From Gudongella sp051744365 (GTDB lineage Bacteria; Bacillota; Clostridia; Tissierellales; Tissierellaceae), in NCBI GenBank assembly GCA_051744365.1, contig JBNJCX010000006.1:1-64000 (forward strand): a stretch of 64,000 nucleotides of DNA, written 5' to 3'. Each line of letters opens with the position of its first letter. The first letter of the stretch is position 1. A program made the translations under genes and the position numbers. Under the pieces are notes generated by a model, which had not been told where the DNA came from, searched no databases, and was given only the letters and a program-made list of their open reading frames with translations. Shown here in pieces: positions 17,134 through 25,846 of this stretch.

Positions 17134-17692
17134 AAATACGTTGGAGACTAGGATTCAAATAAGTTTAATGAGGATTGAGGGTTCTGGAGATATCGATATT
17201 CAAACAGGAATAGGATTTTTTGATCACATGCTAAAAGCAATGTTCTTCTATGCTGGCTTTGACTTGAAGCTTTTGTGTGAAGGAGACCTCCATGTTGACA
17301 GCCATCACACTGTTGAGGATATTGGATTGGCTTTAGGAGAAGCCTTAAAGGAAGCTCTGGGAGATAAGAAGGGAATCCAGCGATTCTCTTCAACCATCAC
17401 GCCCATGGATGAAAGCTTGGCATTGGTTGCAATTGATATCTCAAACCGTCCATTTTTAGTTGAGAATTTAAGCTTCAACAGCAATAGACTTGGAACTATG
17501 AATACAGAGGATTTCAAGGAATTTTTCAAGGCATTTGCATTTTCTTCCGGATTGACACTTCATATCGATCTGATGAGAGGGGAAAATGATCATCACAAGA
17601 TTGAGGCAGTATTCAAGGGATTGGGCAGATCATTGAAGGAGTCTATAAGGATTATTGGCAATGAGGTATTGAGCACAAAGGGGGTTCTGTAA
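17111..17692 (+). CDS. hisB: imidazoleglycerol-phosphate dehydratase
   Basis: Monofunctional dehydratase, 193 residues, without the phosphatase domain seen in enterobacterial HisB. Metal-binding repeats FFDHMLK and DSHHTVEDIG in the first half and ENDHHKIEAVFKGLGRSL in the second are present. The missing phosphatase is supplied by the PHP protein at the operon end. The start overlaps hisC by 23 bases with GAGGTAGAAA as RBS. Confidence 0.95.
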   Translation: MREASLSRNTLETRIQISLMRIEGSGDIDIQTGIGFFDHMLKAMFFYAGFDLKLLCEGDLHVDSHHTVEDIGLALGEALKEALGDKKGIQRFSSTITPMDESLALVAIDISNRPFLVENLSFNSNRLGTMNTEDFKEFFKAFAFSSGLTLHIDLMRGENDHHKIEAVFKGLGRSLKESIRIIGNEVLSTKGVL

Positions 17693-18294
17693 TGATTATA
17701 ATTTTAGATTATGGGCTTGGAAACTTAAGGAGTCTCCAAACTGCCTTGGAAGGACAGGGAATCATAGCAAAAATCAGCAATGACCCGGAAGAGATAGCCA
17801 GTGCAACTGCCATATTTCTACCAGGTGTAGGAGCATTCAGAGATGCTTCAAATGCATTATGGGATAGCGGCCTTGCTGAGCTGCTAAGGAAAAGAAGCAA
17901 GGAAGGTGCCTACATAATAGGTATTTGCCTGGGAATGCAGCTGTTGTATGAAAAAAGCTATGAAAACGGAGAATACAAGGGACTGGGGCTGATTCCAGGA
18001 GAGATTGTAAAGCTTGAGGAAATGCCCAAAATTCCACATATGGGGTGGAACAACCTAACCGTTGAAAAAGAGGATCCTTTGACCAAATATACATCCACAG
18101 GAGACTTCGTTTACTTTGTTCACTCATACTATGCCAAATCCAATGGAGATGAAATTCTTGCCTACACTGAATACGGTGAGAAAATACCCGCTATAGTTAG
18201 AAAAGGGAATATCATAGGATTTCAATTTCATCCGGAAAAAAGCTCAGAGGTAGGAGCCCTTCTACTTAAAGCTCTGGGGGAGATTATATTATGA
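17692..18294 (+). CDS. hisH: imidazole glycerol phosphate synthase, glutamine amidotransferase subunit
   Basis: Class I glutaminase that feeds ammonia to HisF. Catalytic Cys lies in IIGICLGMQLLYE (about 78), and His and Glu in FQFHPEKSS (about 181-183). The N-terminal DYGLGNLRSL and LPGVGAFRDA are typical. Length 200. It overlaps hisB by one base and hisA by four. Confidence 0.95.
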   Translation: MIIILDYGLGNLRSLQTALEGQGIIAKISNDPEEIASATAIFLPGVGAFRDASNALWDSGLAELLRKRSKEGAYIIGICLGMQLLYEKSYENGEYKGLGLIPGEIVKLEEMPKIPHMGWNNLTVEKEDPLTKYTSTGDFVYFVHSYYAKSNGDEILAYTEYGEKIPAIVRKGNIIGFQFHPEKSSEVGALLLKALGEIIL

Positions 18295-18998
18295 TAATTT
18301 ATCCGGCAATAGATATGAAGGACCAATCCTGTGTACGCTTGACTCAGGGATCCTATGATAGGATGACTGTATATGAGGCCGACCCGGTAAAAGTTGCCAA
18401 GGGCTGGGAAGCCAAGGGGGCAAGCATTCTGCATCTGGTGGATCTTGACGGAGCAAGAAATGGGGAAAGGGTCAATGAACCTGTTGTGAAAAGAATCCTT
18501 AAAAATGTCCACATCCCTGTCCAGCTGGGGGGAGGGATTAGAGATACTCAAGGTGTAGAGACTTTTTTGGATTTGGGAGTTGCTCAGGTTATAATCGGCA
18601 CAGCAGCTCTAAAGAATAAACCCTGGATCAAGGAAATGCTAAAAATGTATGGAGAAAAAATAGTGGTTTCCATAGATGCAATCAAGGGAATGATTGCAAC
18701 AGACGGTTGGGAAGATGTATCAAGTACAAAGGCTCTGGTTTTCATAAAGGAGCTGGAGTCCTTCGGATTAAAGAGAATAGTGTACACTGACATTGAAAAG
18801 GATGGAATGCTAAGCGGACCTAATTTCAAGATGTATGAGGAATTGCTGAAGGCTGTCTCCCTTGAGGTAATTGCATCCGGTGGTATTACAACCTTGGAGG
18901 ATATAAAGAAGCTTAAGGAAATGGGACTTTATGGCGCGATTATTGGGAAGGCCCTATATAATGGGAATTTGAAGTTGGAGGAGGTTTTGAATTGTTGA
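18291..18998 (+). CDS. hisA: ProFAR isomerase
   Basis: Beta/alpha-barrel isomerase converting ProFAR to PRFAR. The half-barrel signatures YPAIDMKDQSCVRLTQG and IVYTDIEKDGMLSGPN, with the phosphate loops QLGGGIRD and ASGGITTLEDI, are visible. Length 235. It overlaps hisH and hisF. Confidence 0.95.
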   Translation: MIIYPAIDMKDQSCVRLTQGSYDRMTVYEADPVKVAKGWEAKGASILHLVDLDGARNGERVNEPVVKRILKNVHIPVQLGGGIRDTQGVETFLDLGVAQVIIGTAALKNKPWIKEMLKMYGEKIVVSIDAIKGMIATDGWEDVSSTKALVFIKELESFGLKRIVYTDIEKDGMLSGPNFKMYEELLKAVSLEVIASGGITTLEDIKKLKEMGLYGAIIGKALYNGNLKLEEVLNC

Positions 18999-19750
18999 CA
19001 AGAAGAATTATTCCATGCTTGGATGTCAGGGACGGTAGAGTGGTCAAGGGCAAGAAATTTCAAGATATTGTAGATGTTGAGGATCCAGAGGTTTTGGGAG
19101 AATATTATTCCGAGTCTGGGGCAGATGAACTGGTATTCTACGATATTACTGCTACCAACGAAGCTAGAAAGATATCCCTGGAATTTATTGAAAAGGTGGC
19201 TTCCAAAATAAACATCCCATTTTGTGTGGGGGGGGGAGTCAACAGCATAGAGGATTTCACTGAAATTCTAAGAAAAGGTGCTGACAAGGTATCTGTAAAT
19301 TCAGCTGCTGTAAAGACTCCTGAGCTTATCACATTGGCATCATTGAAATACGGGGCTCAATGTGTGGTGCTGTCAATGGATGTAAAAAAAGTGGATCCAG
19401 GTAAATGGAGAGTGTATGTAAACGGTGGAAGAGTCGATACCGGGTTGGACGCATTGGAGTGGGCAATGGAAGGAGTTCGACTTGGTGCCGGGGAATTGGT
19501 TGTAAATAGCATTGATGCAGATGGAATGAAGGAAGGTTATGATCTGGATCTCTTAAAGGCAATCACCTCCAGAGTCGGGGTGCCGGTAATTGCATCTGGT
19601 GGAGCAGGCAAGCTTGAGGATTTTGCCAAAGCCGTTATTGAAGCCGATGTTGATGGAGTTTTAGCGGCCAGTGTATTCCACTACAAGGAGATTGAAATCA
19701 AAGAATTAAAAGAATACCTGAAGTCAAAAGGAATTGAGGTTCGATTATGA
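18992..19750 (+). CDS. hisF: imidazole glycerol phosphate synthase, cyclase subunit
   Basis: Barrel cyclase forming imidazole glycerol phosphate and AICAR with HisH. Motifs: RRIIPCLDVRDGRVVKG with the catalytic Asp, FCVGGGVNS, NSIDADGMKEGYDLDLL with the second Asp, and ASGGAGKLEDF. The start is TTG at 18992 after TTGGAGGAGG; a second TTG follows directly. A run of nine G (19228-19236) encodes the VGGGV loop and could be a slippage site. Confidence 0.94.
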   Translation: MLTRRIIPCLDVRDGRVVKGKKFQDIVDVEDPEVLGEYYSESGADELVFYDITATNEARKISLEFIEKVASKINIPFCVGGGVNSIEDFTEILRKGADKVSVNSAAVKTPELITLASLKYGAQCVVLSMDVKKVDPGKWRVYVNGGRVDTGLDALEWAMEGVRLGAGELVVNSIDADGMKEGYDLDLLKAITSRVGVPVIASGGAGKLEDFAKAVIEADVDGVLAASVFHYKEIEIKELKEYLKSKGIEVRL

Positions 19751-20346
19751 TGGATATCAAATACAACAAGGACGGATTGGTTCCAGCAATTGCTCAGGAT
19801 ATATCCACTGGAGAAGTTCTGATGCTTGCCTATATGAATGAGGAAGCAGTAAGGCTGACTCTGGAAAGCAGGATTGCTCATTACTATTCCCGTTCAAGGG
19901 AGAGCCTTTGGAAAAAGGGAGAAACATCCGGTAATTTTCAGGAGGTTAAAGGATTTTATTACGACTGTGACGGAGACACCATACTCCTTAAGGTTAATCA
20001 GGTGGGCGTTGCCTGCCATACAGGAAGTTATTCCTGCTTTTTCAATGAGGTGTTGGGAGCAAAAAATGCCAGCGACACTCTACCGGAACTATATAAGGTG
20101 ATTTTGGACAGAAAAATCAATCCAAAGGAAGACTCCTATACAAACTATCTTTTTGAGAAGGGAATAGATAAGATACTCAAAAAAATCGGTGAGGAGTCAG
20201 CAGAGGTAATTATAGGAGCTAAAAACAATAGGGAAGAGCTTATCTATGAATCCAGCGATTTGATCTATCACCTGCTGGTGCTGCTGGTAAACGAAGGGGT
20301 AACCCTGGATGATATATATAAAGAATTGGATAAACGAATGAAATAG
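19747..20346 (+). CDS. hisIE: phosphoribosyl-AMP cyclohydrolase / phosphoribosyl-ATP pyrophosphatase
   Basis: Bifunctional protein of 199 residues. The HisI domain (about 1-105) has MLAYMNEEAVRLTLES, SLWKKGETSGN, and metal ligands in YYDCDGDTILLKV and GVACHTGSYSCFF. The HisE domain (about 110-199) has KKIGEESAEVIIGAKN and SSDLIYHLLVLL. It overlaps hisF by 4 bases. Confidence 0.95.
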   Translation: MMDIKYNKDGLVPAIAQDISTGEVLMLAYMNEEAVRLTLESRIAHYYSRSRESLWKKGETSGNFQEVKGFYYDCDGDTILLKVNQVGVACHTGSYSCFFNEVLGAKNASDTLPELYKVILDRKINPKEDSYTNYLFEKGIDKILKKIGEESAEVIIGAKNNREELIYESSDLIYHLLVLLVNEGVTLDDIYKELDKRMK

Positions 20347-20361
20347 AGGGAGGAATGTGCT

Positions 20362-21159
20362 TTGATATATACAGACCACCATGTACACACAAGTTATTCA
20401 CCAGACAGCGAGGCGGATATCAAAGCATATCTGATTGAAGCCAAAGCGTTGGGACTCGATTTTGTCATGTTTACAGATCATATAGACATTGGAACAACCG
20501 ATGAGCTTTTCATGAAGCATATTGATTATGGAGAATATTTCAGTAGAATGAAGCTTCTGCAGGAGGAGTATGACATTCCAATACAGATAGGAGTAGAAAT
20601 TGGATATGAAAGAAGCCATAAAAGTGAAATTGATGAATTTTTGGCGGAATATCCATTTGACTTCGTCATTGCCTCAATACATTACGGAGATGGAAAGGAT
20701 TTCTATCTGGGGGATTTTTTCCACAATAGAAATCAAAATGAAGCGTATATGAGATATTTTGAGATTGTAAAGGAGATGGTCCAAGACTTTAGCAATTTCG
20801 ATGTGGTGGGGCATTTGGATTACATCATACGGTATGGACCATTTGAGGATAAATTTTACGAATACAAGGTCTTTGAGGATATAATAGACTCTATACTGGA
20901 AGAATTGATCCAAAAGAAAAAGGGACTTGAGCTTAACACATCAGGTCTGAGAGGGCCTCTTGGCGTATCATTTCCAAAGGAAGAGGTATTGAAGAGATAT
21001 TATGATTTAGGCGGAAGGATAATAACCCTGGGCTCAGATGCCCATTTCAATGACCATTATTATGCAGGGATTGTTGAGGGAATGAATCAGCTGAAATCCT
21101 TGGGTTTTAATGAAATATCGTCCTTCACAAACAGGAAAGAGAAGAGACTTATCCTATAG
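20362..21159 (+). CDS. hisK: histidinol-phosphatase, PHP family
   Basis: PHP-domain phosphoesterase of 265 residues that dephosphorylates histidinol phosphate, the step absent from the monofunctional HisB. Metal ligands are visible in DHHVHTSYSPDSEA (residues 5-8 onward), FTDHIDIG, IASIHYGDG, VVGHLDYI and LGSDAHFND. It starts at a TTG 15 bases after hisIE with GAGGGAGGAA upstream. HisK or HisJ naming varies between species. Confidence 0.9.
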   Translation: MIYTDHHVHTSYSPDSEADIKAYLIEAKALGLDFVMFTDHIDIGTTDELFMKHIDYGEYFSRMKLLQEEYDIPIQIGVEIGYERSHKSEIDEFLAEYPFDFVIASIHYGDGKDFYLGDFFHNRNQNEAYMRYFEIVKEMVQDFSNFDVVGHLDYIIRYGPFEDKFYEYKVFEDIIDSILEELIQKKKGLELNTSGLRGPLGVSFPKEEVLKRYYDLGGRIITLGSDAHFNDHYYAGIVEGMNQLKSLGFNEISSFTNRKEKRLIL

Positions 21160-21356
21160 ACACTGAGATTTTTCAGTGGAGTTTTGACAGGATAACATTT
21201 AGTTTATTATAGGCTTTATCATTTGGATTCGGAACAAGGTTCTTCTCTGCAGAAAAGGCACAACCTAGGAGGAGTTGCCTATTGTAATCAGATAAAGCAG
21301 TATTTAAATTGACAAACTTCCATAGCAGTGATACAATTTTTTCAAACTTAATATTA
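21160..21356. other. gene-free stretch between hisK and the FMN riboswitch
   Basis: After hisK there is a weak hairpin CACTGA/TCAGTG (21161-21178) with only a short T-run, a possible his operon terminator. An 8-bp inverted repeat GCTTTATC / GATAAAGC (21213-21220, 21291-21298) encloses about 70 bases. On the minus strand 62 codons (21361-21176) are open between stops but contain no ATG. The composition looks protein-like, but no family was recognised. It may be a remnant, a structured RNA or nothing. Confidence 0.4.
21309..21337 (+). promoter_or_regulatory. promoter of the riboflavin operon
   Basis: TTGACA (21309-21314), 17-base spacer, TACAAT (21332-21337), about 20 bases before the FMN aptamer. 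Confidence 0.8.
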
Positions 21357-21465
21357 AATCTTCAGGGCAGGGTGAGATTCCCTACCGGCGGTAAAGCCCG
21401 CGAGCCGTAAGGTTGATTCGGTTAAATTCCGAAGCCGACAGTAAAGTCTGGATGAAAGAGGATTA
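21357..21465 (+). ncRNA. FMN riboswitch (RFN element)
   Basis: The aptamer shows the conserved blocks CAGGGCAGGGTGAGATTCCC, TACCGGCGGTAAAGCCCGCG, the GGTTGATTCGG helix, CCGAAGCCGACAGTAAAGTC and GGATGAAAGAG. FMN binding favours the terminator downstream and shuts off ribD-ribE-ribBA-ribH. All core RFN elements appear intact. Confidence 0.97.
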
Positions 21466-21494
21466 TTCATTATTCAAAGTTTTTTTGGATTTTC

Positions 21495-21523
21495 AAAGCC
21501 CTGATTTTTAATCAGGGCTTTTT
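21495..21523 (+). terminator. FMN riboswitch expression-platform terminator
   Basis: A perfect 11-bp stem AAAGCCCTGAT / ATCAGGGCTTT (21495-21505, 21511-21521) ends in a T-run, 19 bases before the ribD start. Confidence 0.9.
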
Positions 21524-21541
21524 GATATTCAAGGAGGTCTT

Positions 21542-22639
21542 ATGGACAATAAATACATGGAATACGCATTGGAATTGGCCGAAAGGGGCTCAGGCTTTAC
21601 TAATCCAAATCCTCTTGTAGGAGCGGTTATTGTAAAGGATGAGAGGATAATTGGAGAAGGGTATCATAAACACTATGGAGGACCACATGCAGAAGTAAAT
21701 GCATTCCAGAATGCAAAGGAAAATGTTGAAGGAGCAACAATGTATGTAACTCTTGAACCATGTTCGCATTATGGAAAGACTCCCCCATGTGTAGATGCCA
21801 TAATAAAAAGAGGCATCAAAAAAGTAGTAATCGGAATGGTAGACCCAAATCCATTGGTATCAGGCAGAGGAGTTAAGACTCTCAAGGACAGCGGAATTGA
21901 GGTTGAAACAGGGCTGCTTGAGGATAGATGTAGAGTACAGAATGAAGTCTTCACCAAATATATAACCACTAAAATACCTTTTTGCATATTCAAGTCTGCA
22001 ATGACTCTGGATGGAAAGATTGCAACCTATACAGGAGATTCCAGATGGGTAAGTGGCGAAGAATCAAGGGAGTATGTACACAGGATAAGGCAAAGAGTGT
22101 CAGGAATTCTTGTGGGATTAGGGACTGTACTAGCAGATGATCCGATGCTTACAACTAGACTTGAAGGTATGGAGACAAAGGATCCCCTCCGGATAATAGT
22201 TGATACCAAGGCAAAAATTCCAATTGACTCAAATATAGTAAGAACAGCTGGAGAAGTTAGAACTTTAATTGTAACTACGGAGCTTGCGCCGAAGGAGAAG
22301 CTTGAAAAACTAACTGCTGAAGGGTTAGAAATAATGAAATCTCCAATCAAGGAAGGAAGGGTGGATATCCCATTTGCAATTAAAAGATTAGGTGGAATGG
22401 GTATTGACAGCATATTGGTTGAAGGTGGAGGTACCATAGGATATTCATTTCTGGAGGATGGATTGCTTGATAAGGTCATGTTTTTCATAGCACCTAAGCT
22501 TATAGGTGGAGAGGAGTCCAAAACACCTTTGGGAGGAAAAGGAATTAGTCTTATGAAGGATGCCATTAATATTGAAAGGATGGACACGCGCATAATTGGG
22601 AAAGATATTTTAGTTTCAGGATATCCAGTTGGGAGATGA
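21542..22639 (+). CDS. ribD: riboflavin-specific deaminase / 5-amino-6-(5-phosphoribosylamino)uracil reductase
   Basis: Bifunctional RibD, 365 residues. The N-terminal deaminase has the zinc motif HAEVNAF (about 50) and PCSHYGKTPPC (about 75-85). The C-terminal reductase begins near 147 with FCIFKSAMTLDGKIA, SRWVSGEESR and LVEGGGTIGYSF. RBS AAGGAGGTCTT. It is the first gene after the riboswitch and overlaps the ribE frame. Confidence 0.95.
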   Translation: MDNKYMEYALELAERGSGFTNPNPLVGAVIVKDERIIGEGYHKHYGGPHAEVNAFQNAKENVEGATMYVTLEPCSHYGKTPPCVDAIIKRGIKKVVIGMVDPNPLVSGRGVKTLKDSGIEVETGLLEDRCRVQNEVFTKYITTKIPFCIFKSAMTLDGKIATYTGDSRWVSGEESREYVHRIRQRVSGILVGLGTVLADDPMLTTRLEGMETKDPLRIIVDTKAKIPIDSNIVRTAGEVRTLIVTTELAPKEKLEKLTAEGLEIMKSPIKEGRVDIPFAIKRLGGMGIDSILVEGGGTIGYSFLEDGLLDKVMFFIAPKLIGGEESKTPLGGKGISLMKDAINIERMDTRIIGKDILVSGYPVGR

Positions 22640-22644
22640 TTAAG

Positions 22645-23295
22645 TTGTTTACAGGAATTATAGAAGAAATTGGTACAGTGAGGGCTATTACAAAAAGCGA
22701 GAAAGCAGCAAGAATAAGTATTGATGCCACCAAGGTGCTTGAAGATGTAAAGCTTGGGGATAGCATATCCACAAATGGTGTATGTTTAACAGTGACAAAT
22801 TTTTCAAAGAGCAATTTTACTGTGGATGTAATGGCTGAAACCATAAGAAGAAGCAACCTGGGTCTTTTATCACCTGGAATGGAAGTAAATCTGGAGAGGT
22901 CTTTAAAGGCAAGTGACAGATTGGGAGGCCATATTGTAAGTGGGCATATTGATGGCATTGGGAAAATAATTGATCTGAAGAAAGAGGACAATGCAATCTG
23001 GATAACTGTATCAGCAGATAGAAATTTATTGAGATATATAATATCCAAAGGATCAATAGCTATAGATGGGATAAGTCTTACAGTGGCATATGTTGATGAT
23101 AATAACTTCCAGGTTTCCATCATTCCACATACAAAGGAGTACACTACACTTCTTCAAAAAAAAGTGGGTGATGTAGTGAACCTGGAGTGCGATCTAGTAG
23201 GAAAGTACATTGAAAAGCTTATGGTTTACGGGAAGAATGATTCCGGAGAAAGTAAAATAGACATGGAGTTTCTTCAAAGAAACGGATTTGTGTAA
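22645..23295 (+). CDS. ribE: riboflavin synthase alpha subunit
   Basis: Dismutates two 6,7-dimethyl-8-ribityllumazines to riboflavin. It consists of two lumazine-binding repeats (1-97 and 98-195; GDSISTNGVCLTV and GSIAIDGISLTV). The start is placed at TTG 22645, giving the invariant FTGIIEEIGTV at the N-terminus with GGGAG ten bases upstream; the ATG at 22636 directly abuts that RBS. 216 residues. Called ribE or ribC by convention. Confidence 0.93.
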   Translation: MFTGIIEEIGTVRAITKSEKAARISIDATKVLEDVKLGDSISTNGVCLTVTNFSKSNFTVDVMAETIRRSNLGLLSPGMEVNLERSLKASDRLGGHIVSGHIDGIGKIIDLKKEDNAIWITVSADRNLLRYIISKGSIAIDGISLTVAYVDDNNFQVSIIPHTKEYTTLLQKKVGDVVNLECDLVGKYIEKLMVYGKNDSGESKIDMEFLQRNGFV

Positions 23296-23308
23296 AGGAG
23301 AAGATAAA

Positions 23309-24520
23309 ATGGCAACTTTCAATACAATTGAGGAAGCGATAGAGGATATAAGAGAAGGGAAAATGATTGTAGTTGTAGATGACGAGGATAGAGAAAACGA
23401 GGGAGATCTTCTAATGGCAGCTGAAAAGGTGACTCCAGAGGCAATAAACTTTATGACCAAACATGGCCGAGGACTAATCTGCATGCCTGTAACAGGAGAG
23501 AGACTAGAAGAGCTTAGCATAGCATATATGGTTGACAGAAATACGGATACACATCAGACTGCATTTACCGTGTCAATAGACGCTTTGGAAACAACAACTG
23601 GAATATCTGCATTCGAAAGAGCATTGACAATAAAAAAGGTTCTTGAGGAAAATTCCACAGCCCATGATTTCAAAAGACCAGGACATATTTTTCCGTTGAG
23701 GTACCAAGAGGGCGGAGTTTTAAGAAGGGCAGGACACACAGAGGCAGCTGTTGATTTTGCTAAGCTCGCTGGACTGTACCCTGCAGGAGTGATTTGTGAA
23801 ATCATGAGTGATGATGGAACAATGGCAAGAGTTCCGGAGTTAATGGAATATGCCAGAGATCACAATCTAAAGATTGTTACAATAGCTGACCTGATATCCT
23901 ACAGAAGACACAAGGAAGTCCTTATCAAAAGAGCAGCAGAAGCAGAACTGCCAACCAAATTCGGGAAGTTCAAATTGGTAGGATATGAGAATGTCCTTAA
24001 TGGAGAGCATCATGTTGCCCTTGTGAAAGGAGATGTCTCAGATGGGGAACCGGTTCTTGTAAGGGTTCATTCGGAGTGTCTTACAGGGGATACCTTTGGA
24101 TCTTTGAGATGTGACTGTGGCGAACAGCTTGCACATGCTATGAACAGGATTGAAGAAGAGGGAAGAGGAGTCCTTCTTTATATGCGCCAGGAAGGGAGAG
24201 GAATAGGACTGATAAACAAAATCAGAGCTTATTCTCTTCAGGATCAGGGAATGGATACAGTGGAAGCAAATCTGGCTCTAGGATTCAGCGAGGACCTTAG
24301 GGAATACGGAATCGGAGCCCAAATACTGGCAGACCTGGGTATAAAAAAGATCAAGCTTATGACCAATAATCCAAAGAAAATACGAGGTCTTTCAGGCTAT
24401 GGAATTGAGATTGTGGACAGGGTGGAAATCCAGATGAACCACAATGAAAACAATAGATACTATTTGAGGACTAAAAAAGATAAAATGGGTCATATATTAA
24501 AATTCAAGGAGGATAAGTAG
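23309..24520 (+). CDS. ribBA: 3,4-dihydroxy-2-butanone-4-phosphate synthase / GTP cyclohydrolase II
   Basis: Bifunctional RibBA supplying both precursors of the pathway. The DHBP synthase domain (1-200) shows VDDEDRENEGDLLMAAE, TKHGRGLICMP and GRTEA-like RAGHTEAAVD. The GTP cyclohydrolase II domain (about 205-403) has the zinc ligands in SECLTGDTFGSLRCDCG, then MRQEGRGIGL and TNNPKKIRGL. The start at 23309 follows AAAGGAGAAG; a TTG seven codons upstream is unlikely. Confidence 0.95.
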   Translation: MATFNTIEEAIEDIREGKMIVVVDDEDRENEGDLLMAAEKVTPEAINFMTKHGRGLICMPVTGERLEELSIAYMVDRNTDTHQTAFTVSIDALETTTGISAFERALTIKKVLEENSTAHDFKRPGHIFPLRYQEGGVLRRAGHTEAAVDFAKLAGLYPAGVICEIMSDDGTMARVPELMEYARDHNLKIVTIADLISYRRHKEVLIKRAAEAELPTKFGKFKLVGYENVLNGEHHVALVKGDVSDGEPVLVRVHSECLTGDTFGSLRCDCGEQLAHAMNRIEEEGRGVLLYMRQEGRGIGLINKIRAYSLQDQGMDTVEANLALGFSEDLREYGIGAQILADLGIKKIKLMTNNPKKIRGLSGYGIEIVDRVEIQMNHNENNRYYLRTKKDKMGHILKFKEDK

Positions 24521-24982
24521 ATGAAAACTTACGAAGGAAATCTAATTGGAGAAGGTTTAAAATTTGGAATAGTTGTTGGTAGATTCAATGAATTCATAGG
24601 TTCAAAACTCCTGGGAGGAGCAATCGATGCTTTGAAAAGACATGGTGTTGAGGAAGAAAACATTGAAATAGCATGGGTACCAGGTGCATTTGAAATTCCG
24701 TTGGCCGCTAAAAAGATGAGCAATTCAGAAAGATATGATGGAGTAATAACTTTAGGAGCCGTTATAAGAGGTTCCACTCCACACTTTGACTACGTATCCA
24801 GCGAAGTAACAAAAGGAGTTGCACATGTGTCGCTTGAATCAAATGTCCCAGTTGTTTTTGGGGTATTAACTACTGATACAATTGAGCAGGCAATTGAAAG
24901 AGCTGGGACAAAGGCGGGAAACAAGGGATATGATGCTGCTATGACAGCAATTGAAATGGCCAATTTAATGAAGCAGATTTAA
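24521..24982 (+). CDS. ribH: 6,7-dimethyl-8-ribityllumazine synthase
   Basis: Lumazine synthase, 153 residues, assembling the last intermediate before riboflavin. FGIVVGRFNEFIGSKLLGGAIDAL, WVPGAFEIPLAAKKM, GAVIRGSTPHFDYVSSEV and VPVVFGVLTTDTIEQAIERAG are canonical. It follows ribBA directly. Confidence 0.95.
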   Translation: MKTYEGNLIGEGLKFGIVVGRFNEFIGSKLLGGAIDALKRHGVEEENIEIAWVPGAFEIPLAAKKMSNSERYDGVITLGAVIRGSTPHFDYVSSEVTKGVAHVSLESNVPVVFGVLTTDTIEQAIERAGTKAGNKGYDAAMTAIEMANLMKQI

Positions 24983-24999
24983 AGGGGGTTATTCAGCCT

Positions 25000-25656
25000 T
25001 TGAAAATCAATAATGTAAAAACCATATTTTTTGATTATGATGGAACAATTCACAATAGTATGGCAATATATGCTCCTGCCTTCAGGAAGGCATATGAGAA
25101 TTTAGTAGAAAATGGGTATGTTGAATCAAGATTTTGGTCAGATGATGAAATATCTGGTTGGATTGGGTATAATCCCAGGGAAATGTGGGAGGAATTTATG
25201 CCTGATCTCCACCAGGACATAAGAGATGCCAGCAGTGAGCTGATTGGCAGAGAAATGAATAGGCTTATAAAACTTGGTTATCCTGAATTATATGAAGATT
25301 CTATTGAGATTCTTGAGTATCTTAAGAAAAGAGGGTATATCCTTGTATTTATAAGCAATTGCAGGAAAAAATACATGGAGAACCATAGGAAACTTTTTGA
25401 CCTAGACAAGTATTTTGATAATATGGTGTGTTCAGAAGAATATGATTTCTTGCCAAAACAGGATATTTTGAAAAAAATAATAGAAAACTATCCCAAAGAG
25501 ATGGCTATTGTCGGAGACAGGAAAAAAGACATGGATGCAGGGAAGGCCAGTGGAATAATAACAATCGGATGCACCTATGGATTTGGAACAGAAGAGGAGC
25601 TATCCGAATCTGACATCAGGATAAACAGAATATCCGAACTTAAGAATATATTCTAG
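25000..25656 (+). CDS. HAD-superfamily phosphatase, possible riboflavin-pathway phosphatase
   Basis: HAD hydrolase of 218 residues with all four motifs: FFDYDGTIHNS (nucleophile and acid Asp, about 10-12), FISNCRKKY (about 118), a lysine in KQDILKKII (about 150), and VGDRKKDMDAGKASG (about 170). The cap is of the helical C1 type, as in phosphoglycolate phosphatase-like enzymes. It begins at a TTG 17 bases after ribH, with GGGGGTT upstream and no terminator between, so it shares the FMN-controlled transcript. The rib operon lacks the enzyme that dephosphorylates the ribitylaminouracil phosphate, a step done by HAD phosphatases elsewhere. That role is inference. Confidence 0.75.
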   Translation: MKINNVKTIFFDYDGTIHNSMAIYAPAFRKAYENLVENGYVESRFWSDDEISGWIGYNPREMWEEFMPDLHQDIRDASSELIGREMNRLIKLGYPELYEDSIEILEYLKKRGYILVFISNCRKKYMENHRKLFDLDKYFDNMVCSEEYDFLPKQDILKKIIENYPKEMAIVGDRKKDMDAGKASGIITIGCTYGFGTEEELSESDIRINRISELKNIF

Positions 25657-25846
25657 CAGAAAATGATAAGTCATTGTAGGTTAAATTATTTGCAAATAGG
25701 TGAGTCTGATTAAATTCATCTTCAGAAATCCCTGAAGTTGTAGCATCTATTTATCTTATGGATAAAAATCTGTAACAGATGTTACGGAAATATGTGTTGA
25801 TAGGTGTTATAATTACTTCACAACACATTACTTTGGAGGGATAGAG
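25657..25846 (+). promoter_or_regulatory. cupin promoter region with a palindrome
   Basis: TATAAT at 25808-25813 is a good -10; the -35 is unclear. An inverted repeat GTAAC-AGAT-GTTAC (25772-25785) sits over the expected -35 region. A 5-4-5 palindrome of this type resembles sites I recall for CRP/FNR-family regulators such as HcpR in Clostridia. Nothing else was seen in the stretch. Confidence 0.5.
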
